This document shows, one piece after another, positions 20,018 through 27,943 of a stretch of DNA of 64,000 nucleotides. Below the pieces are notes generated by a model. That model was not told the origin of the DNA. It saw only the letters and a program-made list of their open reading frames with translations, and did no database searches. Source of the DNA: Phyllobacterium lublinensis (GTDB taxonomy: Bacteria; Pseudomonadota; Alphaproteobacteria; Rhizobiales; Rhizobiaceae); the NCBI RefSeq assembly GCF_020164435.1, contig NZ_JAIUDQ010000013.1, positions 1 to 64,000 on the forward strand, in the 5' to 3' direction. The translations under genes and the position numbers were made by a program. The stretch's first letter is position 1; each line of letters opens with the position of its first letter.

Positions 20018-21016
20018 ATGCCGGCTTTGGTAAATGGACAATGGGTAAAAGGCGATGTGGCTGCCTCTGAAATAAGCGGCGGCGCCTTCCACCGCGAGGC
20101 AACGCATTTTCACCGTTGGATCACGCCGGATGGCCGCCCTGATGCGCAGGGCAATCCCGCACTGCCGGCAGAGCCCGGCCGCTATCAGCTGTTCGTGTCT
20201 TACCTGTGTCCATGGGCGTCGCGCACCTTGATCTTCCGAAAACTCAAGGGTCTCAGCGACATAATACGCATTTCGGTTGCCGAACCGGCGATCGGAGAAA
20301 ATGGCTGGACATTTGCTGTCGAACAGGACGCCGGTCCCAAGGCACCGCCGATCCGCTATCTTCACCAGCTCTACACCCAGAGCGAGCCAAGCTATACCGG
20401 AAAGGTCTCAGTCCCTGTGTTGTGGGACCGCGTAGAGGGCCGGATCGTCAACAATGAATCGGCCGATATCATCCGCATACTCAATACGGCATTCGACGGC
20501 CTGACAGGCGACAACCACGACTATTATCCAGAGCAGCTGCGCCCTCAGATCGACCATTGGAATGGGATGATCTACGAAAACATCAACAATGGGGTCTATC
20601 GTGCGGGTTTCGCCAAATCGCAGCAGGCCTATGAGGAAGCGGCCACCAGGGTATTCGAGGCACTGGACAGGGTCGAGGCCCACCTTGAGGATCATCGCTA
20701 TATCGCTGGCCAACACCTGACCGAAGCCGACTGGCGGCTGTTTGTGACGCTGGTTCGTTTCGACGCCGCCTATCACGGCGTGTTCAAATGCAACATTCGC
20801 CGCCTCAGCGATTATCACAATCTTTCCAATTACATGCGCGAGCTCTACCAATGGCAGGATGTACGCGGCACGGTGAAGATCGACCATATCAAGGCAGGGT
20901 ATTATTCGATCGCGCACGTCAATCCCACCGGCATCATTCCTCTCGGACCGCTCGTCGATTTCGATGCACCCCATGATCGCGAGCGGTTGCTCGGCAAGGG
21001 CGTCGTCTGCCGTTGA
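20018..21016 (+). CDS. Glutathionyl-hydroquinone reductase (Xi-class glutathione transferase)
   Basis: Reduces glutathionyl-hydroquinones with GSH, giving free hydroquinone and GSSG. Thioredoxin-fold N-domain with the Xi-class site SYLCPWASRT; the catalytic Cys is residue 64. The helical C-domain carries GQHLTEADWRLFVTLVRFD. 332 aa matches YqjG/PcpF/ECM4 members. I chose the ATG at 20018, with AGGA 9 bases upstream; an ATG two codons earlier is also possible and a longer frame begins at 19973. It may protect against quinones; no aromatic-degradation genes adjoin it. Confidence 0.9.
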   Translation: MPALVNGQWVKGDVAASEISGGAFHREATHFHRWITPDGRPDAQGNPALPAEPGRYQLFVSYLCPWASRTLIFRKLKGLSDIIRISVAEPAIGENGWTFAVEQDAGPKAPPIRYLHQLYTQSEPSYTGKVSVPVLWDRVEGRIVNNESADIIRILNTAFDGLTGDNHDYYPEQLRPQIDHWNGMIYENINNGVYRAGFAKSQQAYEEAATRVFEALDRVEAHLEDHRYIAGQHLTEADWRLFVTLVRFDAAYHGVFKCNIRRLSDYHNLSNYMRELYQWQDVRGTVKIDHIKAGYYSIAHVNPTGIIPLGPLVDFDAPHDRERLLGKGVVCR

Positions 21017-21147
21017 TCAATCCATTTCGGCCGCCACAGGAGTGGCGGGACGTATTTCATGCCCACCCAAACGCGTTATGCCGAAGCGAGCGCTGGGTAG
21101 TGCATTTCGCTTTCGCATGAACTACGGCCTTGTTATTCATACCCATA

Positions 21148-21166
21148 TGTGAAAATATTATTCACA
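21148..21166. promoter_or_regulatory. Candidate operator: TGTGAA-N7-TTCACA palindrome
   Basis: A perfect inverted repeat with 6-base arms and an A/T-only 7-base centre, 61 bases upstream of the MaoC start and just before the ribosome sites of the leader frames. Size and placement suit a dimeric repressor. No regulator gene for it is visible in this cluster. Confidence 0.5.
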
Positions 21167-21189
21167 AGGAAAGATATGGGAGGTCAATC

Positions 21190-21231
21190 ATGCGGTCTGG
21201 AATATGCGGTCATCAAGGCGCTGCGCGATGA
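21190..21231 (+). CDS. Possible 13-codon leader peptide translationally coupled to the MaoC gene
   Basis: GGGAGG at 21178-21183 precedes an ATG at 21190 with ideal spacing. The frame ([13 protein letters not shown]) stops at 21229-21231, and that TGA overlaps the MaoC ATG at 21228 as ATGA, the same junction used twice further down the operon. An alternative overlapping frame of 47 codons starts at 21176 and runs into the MaoC gene. Either may simply deliver ribosomes to MaoC, whose own start lacks a good ribosome site. No homology is claimed. Confidence 0.35.
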   Translation: MRSGICGHQGAAR

Positions 21232-21782
21232 GCGGTTTTGCGCCGACCGTGGGCATTTCCACGACCCGACCGAAGAACATGCCTTCCGATCATGCCGCCT
21301 TGCCGGTCTGGAATGCTGAAAACTGGTTTTATGAGGATTGGCCGGTCGGCCAGAAAATCCGCTCGCTGCGCCGGACGATCTCGGAGAGTGACAGCCATCT
21401 CTTCAATACGCTTGTCACCGACATCCACCCCTACGTGCAGGACCAGATGTTCGCCGAGAGTGAAGGCATTTTCGGCAAGCGTCTCGTCGCAGGAGCGTTC
21501 GTCTTTTCTGCCGGCCTTGGCCTCGTCGCCACCAATTGCGTCAATGCCTTTTCCTATGGCTATGACAAGTTGCGATTCATCAAGCCTGTATTCCTTAACG
21601 ATACGATCTACACGATCCGAACCAATATGGAAAAACGGCCGCGGTACAAGGATTTGGGCCTGATCCGTGCCAGTTATGAGGTCTTCAAGAGCGAGGGGGA
21701 ACTTGTCCTCTACTGCGAGCATTTGCAGACCGTGAAGTACCAGAATCCCGAAAATTTCATTGGAAAGACCGAAAAGCAATGA
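21228..21782 (+). CDS. MaoC-like (R)-specific enoyl-CoA hydratase family protein
   Basis: Hot-dog-fold MaoC-family protein of 184 aa, expected to hydrate or dehydrate a CoA thioester. The N-part has [19 protein letters not shown], the usual opening of mesaconyl-/enoyl-CoA hydratase-like members. Then come [20 protein letters not shown] and the strand region [20 protein letters not shown]. Starts at 21204, 21228 and 21279 are possible; 21228 is preferred for its ATGA overlap with the leader frame. It overlaps the CoA-transferase gene by 4 bases, so both probably act on one acyl-CoA pathway. Confidence 0.8.
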   Translation: MSGFAPTVGISTTRPKNMPSDHAALPVWNAENWFYEDWPVGQKIRSLRRTISESDSHLFNTLVTDIHPYVQDQMFAESEGIFGKRLVAGAFVFSAGLGLVATNCVNAFSYGYDKLRFIKPVFLNDTIYTIRTNMEKRPRYKDLGLIRASYEVFKSEGELVLYCEHLQTVKYQNPENFIGKTEKQ

Positions 21783-22939
21783 CTGCCACGAACGATTTGC
21801 CGCTGACGGGCCTGCTCGTCATTGACATGAGCCAGTTCCTGTCTGGACCTTACGCATCGCTGCGCCTCATGGATCTGGGTGCGCGCGTGATCAAGGTGGA
21901 ACGTCCCGATGGCGGCGACCTCTCCCGGCGCCTTTATCTCAGCGACACGGAAATCGGCGGAGATTCAACCATTTTCCATGCAATCAACCGCGCCAAGGAA
22001 AGCATCGCCATCGATTTGAAGGATCCCGCCGATCTCGCAACGCTGAAAGCATTGCTGGCAAAGGCCGACGTCCTGATCCAGAACTTTCGCCCGGGGGTCA
22101 TCAACCGGCTGGGTCTCGATTATGAGGCGGTGAAGGCTATCAATCCGCGGCTCGTCTATGCCGGCATAAGTGGCTATGGCGAAGAAGGACCATGGGTGGC
22201 GCGCCCCGGCCAGGATCTGCTGGCACAATCGCGCTCCGGCCTGATGTGGCTGAATGGAGACGAGAGCCAGGGGCCGGTGCCCTTTGGTCTTGCCGTCGGC
22301 GACATGCTTGCGGGAGCAGCGACAGTCCAAGGCATTCTCGCCGCGCTCGTGCGGCGTGGCATCAGTGGCGAAGGCAGCCATGTTGAGACCAGTCTCCTTG
22401 AATCGCTCATCGATTTCCAGTTCGAGGTGCTGACGACCCATCTTAACGATGGTCGCCGGCTGCCCAAGCGCTCGGATTTTCGTAGCGCACATGCCTACCT
22501 TTCAGCTCCCTATGGCGTCTATCAGACAAAAGACAGCTATCTCGCGCTCGCGATGACACCGCTGCCAAAGCTTGCGGACCTTCTGGGATTGAATGAACTT
22601 GAGCCGTATCGCGATGTTCCGGCCACGTGGTTCACTGCACGCGACGAGATAAAACGCATCATTGCAACCCGACTCGCGATAGAAACCACGGAGCACTGGC
22701 TTTCCATTCTCGAGCCCGCCGATATCTGGTGCGCCCGGGTGCTGAACTGGGAGGAACTATTGCAAAGTGAGGGCTTCAAGGTTCTCGACATGTTACAGAC
22801 AGTGAACCGCGAGGACGACGTTTCGATCCTCACTACCCGGTCGCCTATCCGCGTCAATGGCAAGCGGGCGCGGTTTGACCGCGCCGCACCACGCATCGGC
22901 GAACACAGCGATGCCATCCGCAAGGAATTCGGCCTGTGA
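21779..22939 (+). CDS. CaiB/BaiF-type (family III) CoA-transferase
   Basis: Transfers CoA between carboxylic acids by a covalent aspartyl intermediate. The conserved nucleophile is probably Asp175 in [11 protein letters not shown]. Other family blocks are [19 protein letters not shown] at the N-terminus and [18 protein letters not shown] near 98-115. 386 aa, full length. Coupled by ATGA to the MaoC gene and by GTGA to the downstream binding-fold gene. Substrate unknown; the trio suggests activation of an organic acid followed by hydration. Confidence 0.87.
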   Translation: MTATNDLPLTGLLVIDMSQFLSGPYASLRLMDLGARVIKVERPDGGDLSRRLYLSDTEIGGDSTIFHAINRAKESIAIDLKDPADLATLKALLAKADVLIQNFRPGVINRLGLDYEAVKAINPRLVYAGISGYGEEGPWVARPGQDLLAQSRSGLMWLNGDESQGPVPFGLAVGDMLAGAATVQGILAALVRRGISGEGSHVETSLLESLIDFQFEVLTTHLNDGRRLPKRSDFRSAHAYLSAPYGVYQTKDSYLALAMTPLPKLADLLGLNELEPYRDVPATWFTARDEIKRIIATRLAIETTEHWLSILEPADIWCARVLNWEELLQSEGFKVLDMLQTVNREDDVSILTTRSPIRVNGKRARFDRAAPRIGEHSDAIRKEFGL

Positions 22940-24075
22940 GCGAGATCAAGTTGAAGGGCATGACCTGGAGCCATCCGCGGGGCTATGACCCCATGGTTGC
23001 CTGCTCCAAACTATGGAAGGCAGAAACGGGTGTCAGCATCGACTGGGAGCAACGTTCGCTTCAGGATTTCGAGACCTTTCCGGTAGAGGAACTGGCGAAG
23101 GAATATGACCTGATCGTCATCGACCACCCGCATGTCGGCCAGATCACCGCTGAAAATTGCCTCGCGCCGCTTGACGTCGCGGGCAGACAGGCCGAGCGAT
23201 CTGCCCTCATCAAGAGCAGCGTGGGGCAGTCCTATTCAAGCTATCGTTGGCAGGACCGGCAATGGGCCTTCCCGATCGACACGGCATCGCAGGTGGCGGC
23301 ATGGCGTCCAGACATGCTTGTCCAGCCTCCGGCGGCGTGGACCGATGTTCTGTTGCTCGCTCGGGAGGGTAAAGTGTTGCTGCCGCTCCGGCCGCCGCAC
23401 ACGCTCATGACATTCTATACGCTTAGCGCCAATCTGGGCTCACCTTGTGCTTCAGGCAGATCCGGGGACCTGATCAGTCTTGAACACGGCGCAAGGACGT
23501 TCAGGATGATGCGCGAGATTTCTTCGCTCATCGACCCAGCATGTTTTGGCATGGACCCGATTGCGGTTTTGGAACAAATGGCGGCGGCAGGTTCCACCAT
23601 CGCCTATTCGCCCCTGATCTATGGCTATGTCAGCTACGCGATGGATGGGTTCAGGCCCAATCTGGTAGCATTCGCCGATATTCCCGTAGCCGGGGAGAAC
23701 GGCCCGGTGGGCTCGGCGCTTGGCGGTACAGGCATTGCGGTCTCGGCCTTCTCGGCTCAGCGCGAATCGGCCGTCGATTTCGCTTACTGGATCGCCAGCG
23801 GTGACATACAGCGTGGTCCCTATGCCGCGGCGGGCGGGCAGCCCGCCCATGCTGCCGCCTGGGATGACGAAGCAGTCAATGCCGGGACAGCCGATTTCTA
23901 TTTCGCGACCCGCACGACGCTCGAGGGATGCTGGGTCCGTCCGCGCCATAACGGCTATATGGCCTTTCAGCAGGAGGCGTCGGACCGCATCAATGCGGGC
24001 CTCCTCGGAGGACACGAAGCGAGAATAGTCATTGATGACCTGAACAGATTGTTCAGGCAGAGCTTCGCCGCCTGA
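22936..24075 (+). CDS. Extracellular-solute-binding-fold protein without a signal peptide
   Basis: A 379-aa protein resembling family 1 periplasmic binding proteins: early KGMTWSHPRGYDPMVACSKL, EYDLIVIDHPHVGQ, WAFPIDTASQVAAWRPDML and GGTGIAVSAFSAQRESAVDF. The start is GTG, forced by the 4-base overlap with the CoA-transferase stop. From it there is no hydrophobic signal or lipobox, so it should stay in the cytoplasm. No permease or ATPase gene is nearby. It may be a cytosolic ligand-binding or accessory protein for the MaoC/CoA-transferase pair; that is inference. Confidence 0.78.
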   Translation: MSEIKLKGMTWSHPRGYDPMVACSKLWKAETGVSIDWEQRSLQDFETFPVEELAKEYDLIVIDHPHVGQITAENCLAPLDVAGRQAERSALIKSSVGQSYSSYRWQDRQWAFPIDTASQVAAWRPDMLVQPPAAWTDVLLLAREGKVLLPLRPPHTLMTFYTLSANLGSPCASGRSGDLISLEHGARTFRMMREISSLIDPACFGMDPIAVLEQMAAAGSTIAYSPLIYGYVSYAMDGFRPNLVAFADIPVAGENGPVGSALGGTGIAVSAFSAQRESAVDFAYWIASGDIQRGPYAAAGGQPAHAAAWDDEAVNAGTADFYFATRTTLEGCWVRPRHNGYMAFQQEASDRINAGLLGGHEARIVIDDLNRLFRQSFAA

Positions 24076-24081
24076 AATGGT

Positions 24082-24267
24082 CTAGGACGAATGACGCATC
24101 TGCCCGCCGCGGCCATACTGGCCGGGGCAGATGCCGTAACCGCTCTGGCAATTTGCTGGGCTGGGGTTCGTGACTTCTGTCCGTCGCGGCGACCAGGTCC
24201 CGTAGCCAGATCCGCAGGCGCCCAACAAAAGCGTGCTCAACAGGGTTGCGAAAGTGACAAATTTCAT
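24082..24267 (-). CDS. Small lipoprotein
   Basis: 61-aa product opening MKFVTFATLLSTLLLGACGS, a type II signal with lipobox LLGAC (acylated Cys18) and a Gly after it. The mature part of about 43 residues is rich in Gly, Pro, Ser and Tyr and has a second cysteine pair (NCQSGYGICPG). Convergent with the binding-fold gene, 6 bases from its stop. Function unknown; likely inner- or outer-membrane anchored. Confidence 0.65.
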   Translation of the reverse strand: MKFVTFATLLSTLLLGACGSGYGTWSPRRTEVTNPSPANCQSGYGICPGQYGRGGQMRHSS

Positions 24268-24369
24268 TCTCTGGCCTCAGCTGCAACAAGGGGTGCTGCG
24301 GCTGATGTGCCGCAAACGCGAGCGAAAGTCAAAGTGCAGGGGACGGACGACCTATTGAACCGATTGATA

Positions 24370-24630
24370 TCAGGCGCGGCGGTTTTGCCTTTCGGCTCCT
24401 GTTACCGACGGGTGGGAATTGATCGCTGTAATTACTGCAAGCGCCGCCAGCGAGTTCACATCCCTGTTGCCCCGGTTGAAGGCCGTCATAACCGTTTCGG
24501 AAATGATCTTGGCTTCGTCTTCCGAGCTTGATTTTACCAGGAGTGTTGCCGAGGCCTTGTCGTAGGCTGCCTGCATCACATTCCAGTCATCTTGGGAATA
24601 AGTCGGATTGGGGGGATTATCGAAAGGCAT
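24370..24630 (-). CDS. Conserved small hypothetical protein (86 aa)
   Basis: The ATG follows AAGGAG at good spacing. The product starts MPFDNPPNPTYSQDDWNVMQ, is soluble and mainly helical by eye (AAYDKASATLLVKSSSEDEA, then TVMTAFNRGNRDVNSLAALA). Its composition and phase look coding. I do not recognise the family, although the tail NRGNRDVNSLAALAVIT suggests a rhizobial orphan. It lies between the lipoprotein and transglutaminase genes on the same strand. Confidence 0.6.
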   Translation of the reverse strand: MPFDNPPNPTYSQDDWNVMQAAYDKASATLLVKSSSEDEAKIISETVMTAFNRGNRDVNSLAALAVITAINSHPSVTGAERQNRRA

Positions 24631-24830
24631 TTAACTGCTCCTTTCTCGATAAGGCGACCCCAAAAGCGTAGTTCCCCAAATGCGACATGGCAATTCGAAA
24701 CGGATAATCGCGCTTTTCAAACGGCTTACCGCAGCGCAACAGCGAGGCGCGCTACTTCAAATATGGCAAACCACCAAGGGCACTGATTTGCCGGCTCAAA
24801 CGACCGCCATTGCAGCGGCTCCGGGCGCAA

Positions 24831-25763
24831 TCAAAGCGTGCGCCCCGCCTCGGTTCTCTCCCGGATCTGTCGCGACAGCCGTGACCATCGCGGGCTGAAC
24901 CACGGTGTGAGCAGGGACACTTTTTCGAAGCGCTGGCGGGCGAAGGATGATTCCTGCTCTTCGAATGTCCAGACCTTGAAATTGGTGAGCTCATGTGGAC
25001 CGAAGGTGTGGATGAGTGGGATATCAGCCGCATCACGGCCGCGTGCCACGACTATCCTGCCGATCCGGCGCTGGTTGTGTCGTGCGTCGAATGTGTGCCA
25101 TTTTCCACCGAGGAAAACCTCGAACCAAGCGTTGAAATCCATCGGCGCGGGATCGGCCGGCACCCCGATATCTCCGAGATAGCCGTTCACATAACGAGCC
25201 GGAATATTCATGCACCGGCAGAATGCAACCGCAAGGTGGGCAAAGTCCCGGCACACGCCGACACGCTCCTCATGCGCCTGGGCAGCCGTACGGGTTGCCC
25301 GGGCGAAACCATAGCTGAACGTCAGGCGCTGATTGACGTAATCGCAAATGGCCTGAACGCGTCTCCATCCGGGGGGCACCTGACCGAACAACTCCCATGC
25401 CAGGTTGCTCAATTCATCCGTTTCGCAGTAGCGGCTGGCCGTCAGATAGGCCAGACATTCGACTGGCAGCTTGTCGACGCTGAGCTCCGTTGCGTTCTCT
25501 TCCACCGGGTCCGTCAGACCGCTGTCCTTGACGACCGCGTCATAGGTCAATGACAGATTGCCGGCCGGCGCTAGGAAACGCAGGCAGTTATTGCCGAACA
25601 GATCGCGGAAGGTCTCGATGTGCACATCTGGCGTGGCGGTTGGACCTCTTTCACACTGAATATCCGATATCCGTGCCGATTCGAGATTGAGATAAGTGGT
25701 TGTGGGTGTTGGCTCATTGCACCTGATTGCAATCTCGTAACCGACGCGGATCAACATTGGCAT
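24831..25763 (-). CDS. Transglutaminase-like domain protein (catalytic His position is Asn)
   Basis: 310-aa protein with a bacterial transglutaminase N-terminal beta domain (about 1-100) and a transglutaminase/protease core. Nucleophile Cys171 is in ERVGVCRDFAHLAV; the Asp of the triad is probably Asp226 in WHTFDARHN. Where many members have D-x-H-A-W, this one reads MDFNAWFEVF, so the usual catalytic His is Asn211. The activity may be altered, or another His may substitute. No signal peptide. Cytoplasmic function unknown; related genes often pair with alpha-E proteins, which are absent here. Confidence 0.8.
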   Translation of the reverse strand: MPMLIRVGYEIAIRCNEPTPTTTYLNLESARISDIQCERGPTATPDVHIETFRDLFGNNCLRFLAPAGNLSLTYDAVVKDSGLTDPVEENATELSVDKLPVECLAYLTASRYCETDELSNLAWELFGQVPPGWRRVQAICDYVNQRLTFSYGFARATRTAAQAHEERVGVCRDFAHLAVAFCRCMNIPARYVNGYLGDIGVPADPAPMDFNAWFEVFLGGKWHTFDARHNQRRIGRIVVARGRDAADIPLIHTFGPHELTNFKVWTFEEQESSFARQRFEKVSLLTPWFSPRWSRLSRQIRERTEAGRTL

Positions 25764-26016
25764 ATCCTTTTGAACTTTAGAGCAGAACGCCGCGGGTAGC
25801 CTCGGGTTCCGAACCGGTAAGTAAAAATAAAATAAGCCTGATACGCAGATGCGGTTCAGTCGCGACGCCTGTAATCTTCAGAATTTGTTGACCATAGTCC
25901 CATAGAATTTGAAACAAAAGCTCTTTTCGCCCGGTTTGTGCAGTAAGCGGGCTTGTCAGGCGGTGTGACATGAAACCTGGCGAGATTCATACTTCGCTCA
26001 AGCGATTGGAAGGATC

Positions 26017-26208
26017 ATGGCAGCAAAATACGTGGGTTCACGACACCCTGTGGCGAGCGTCGTTCGCGATCAGGCCGTGCGGCCGGACTTTCAGCATGCG
26101 ATGAACACTTCAAATTCAGCGCATGGTAACAAAGACATCCCCAAGCGATTTCGCGAACTTCTCGACCGGCTCGACCAAGCCGAAGGACGCAAAAAAAAGG
26201 ATCGCTAA
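26017..26208 (+). CDS. Small basic hypothetical protein (63 aa)
   Basis: Starts MAAKYVGSRHPVASVVRDQA after GGAAGG and ends DLDQAEGRKKKDR-like, with an amphipathic C-terminal helix (PKRFRELLDRLDQAE). That helix superficially resembles the end of NepR anti-sigma factors, but the NepR core is missing. A shorter version may start at the internal Met29. Family not recognised. Confidence 0.4.
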   Translation: MAAKYVGSRHPVASVVRDQAVRPDFQHAMNTSNSAHGNKDIPKRFRELLDRLDQAEGRKKKDR

Positions 26209-26226
26209 TCGTTCAAACGACGAAGC

Positions 26227-26379
26227 TCAATTTCCTCGATGCATCAAATCACCCTGAACATCGGTATGGGCAAAACGTCCCGACTTCGCATGGTTCACAT
26301 AGTTGCCGAACGATAACGCGAAGGCGAGGAAGATAAAGAACACGATGCCTAGACGCTGAACCAACATGACCACACCCAT
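26227..26379 (-). CDS. Small single-pass membrane protein
   Basis: From the ATG at 26379 a 50-aa protein begins MGVVMLVQRLGIVFFIFLAF, one hydrophobic helix, then a short polar tail NYVNHAKSGRFAHTDVQGDL. An in-frame ATG 19 codons upstream would add a polar stretch and is less likely. No family recognised; such proteins are easily missed and just as easily false. Confidence 0.4.
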   Translation of the reverse strand: MGVVMLVQRLGIVFFIFLAFALSFGNYVNHAKSGRFAHTDVQGDLMHRGN

Positions 26380-26540
26380 CTGATGGGCAAAAGAATATTC
26401 GGCGTGACCTGAATGCGGCCTGAACCGCCCGTTCACACGCTATTTCGATTGATTACCTGTTCCTTGCTTCCGTGGTGCAGACGTGACGCCGCCGCGCTAC
26501 TCATCTATGTTGCTGGCATGCTAGCAGAGGGGAGAGCACC

Positions 26541-27920
26541 ATGAGCAAGGCCTTCGACGCGATCATCATCGGAGCAGGACAGGCTGGACCATCACTCGCA
26601 GGGCGATTGACTGAAGCCGGCATGAAAGTGCTTGTCATCGAGCGCAAGCTGTTCGGCGGGACCTGTGTCAATACCGGATGCATGCCGACCAAGACGCTGG
26701 TAGCAAGCGCCTACGCCGCGCATCTCGCCCGGCGCGGCGCCGATTATGGCGTCACGATCGCCGAGCCAATCGCCATCGATATGAAACGGGTCAAGCAGCG
26801 GGCGGCCACGGTCTCCCTGAATTCGCGTACAGGTATAGAGAGTTGGCTACGGGGTATGAATGGCTGCACCGTGGTCCAAGGCCATGCCCGTTTCACGGCG
26901 CCACAGGAAATCATTGTAGATGGCGAAGTTTTCACGGCACCGCGCATTTTCATCAATGCCGGCGGCCGCGCCAATGTTCCCGCCATGCCCGGCATCGACA
27001 AGGTCGACTATTTGACCAATACATCCATTCTTGAGCTTGATACGGTACCAAGGCATCTGGTCGTTATCGGCGGCAGCTATATTGGTCTCGAATTTGGGCA
27101 GATGTACCGGCGCTTTGGTGCCGAGGTAACCATCGTCGAAAAGGGTCCGCGTTTGATAGCGCGCGAAGACCCGGATGTTTCCGATGCGGTGAAAGATATC
27201 CTTGAGGGGGAGGGCATCGCATGTCGCCTCAATGCGGAATGCATCTCATTCAAACCACACGCCGAGGGCACAGAAGTCGGCCTCGACTGCAGCTCCGGCG
27301 ACAGGAACACGGTTGGATCGCATGTGCTGCTTGCGATTGGCAGGCGGCCGAATACCGATGATCTCGGTCTCGACAAGGCGGGAATCGAGACCGATGAGCG
27401 CGGCTATATCCGGGTTGACGATGACCTTTCGACAAATGTGAAGGGGGTCTGGGCGCTTGGCGACTGCAACGGACGCGGTGCGTTTACCCACACGGCCTAC
27501 AATGATTTCGAGATCATTGCCGCAAACCTTCTCGATGGGCAAAACCGCAGGGTCAGTGACCGTATCCCGGGTTATGCCCTCTTCATTGACCCGCCACTTG
27601 GACGGGTCGGAAAGACCGAAACGGAAGCACGCAAGACCGGTAAGCCGCTTTTGGTTTCCAAGCGGCCCATGACCCGCGTGGGCCGTGCCGTGGAAAAAGA
27701 CGAGACGCAAGGATTCATGAAGGTTGTCGCGGATGCCGACACTCGCAAGATTCTGGGAGCCGCGATCCTGGGAACCGGAGGCGACGAAGCAATCCATGGC
27801 ATTCTCGATGTCATGAACGCGGATGTGGCCTATCCGACGCTGCAATGGGCCGTGCCTATTCATCCAACCGTGTCCGAACTCATCCCGACTCTGTTGGGGG
27901 ACCTGAAGCCCGTTTCGTGA
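26541..27920 (+). CDS. Mercuric-reductase-like pyridine nucleotide-disulfide oxidoreductase
   Basis: Cytoplasmic flavoprotein of 459 aa. FAD motif GAGQAGPSLAGR at 11-22; redox disulfide Cys42/Cys47 in GGTCVNTGCMPT; NAD(P) motif GGSYIGLEFG near 175; FAD-contact GVWALGDCNGRGAFTHTAYND; C-terminal interface HPTVSELIPTLLG with the catalytic His. It lacks the N-terminal HMA domain and the C-terminal CysCys of true MerA, so mercury is unlikely. GAGGGGAGAG precedes the ATG. Physiological substrate unknown. Confidence 0.85.
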   Translation: MSKAFDAIIIGAGQAGPSLAGRLTEAGMKVLVIERKLFGGTCVNTGCMPTKTLVASAYAAHLARRGADYGVTIAEPIAIDMKRVKQRAATVSLNSRTGIESWLRGMNGCTVVQGHARFTAPQEIIVDGEVFTAPRIFINAGGRANVPAMPGIDKVDYLTNTSILELDTVPRHLVVIGGSYIGLEFGQMYRRFGAEVTIVEKGPRLIAREDPDVSDAVKDILEGEGIACRLNAECISFKPHAEGTEVGLDCSSGDRNTVGSHVLLAIGRRPNTDDLGLDKAGIETDERGYIRVDDDLSTNVKGVWALGDCNGRGAFTHTAYNDFEIIAANLLDGQNRRVSDRIPGYALFIDPPLGRVGKTETEARKTGKPLLVSKRPMTRVGRAVEKDETQGFMKVVADADTRKILGAAILGTGGDEAIHGILDVMNADVAYPTLQWAVPIHPTVSELIPTLLGDLKPVS

Positions 27921-27943
27921 CGATGCAGAATGTGTAGGGCTGC

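Noticed and set aside
26017..26208. Possible NepR anti-sigma factor, because of the PKRFRELLDRLDQAE helix
   Set aside because: The conserved NepR core before that helix is absent, and no PhyR or EcfG gene adjoins. Kept only as a small hypothetical protein.
26541..27920. Mercury resistance (MerA)
   Set aside because: No N-terminal metal-binding domain, no C-terminal cysteine pair and no mer genes nearby; called only a MerA-like oxidoreductase.
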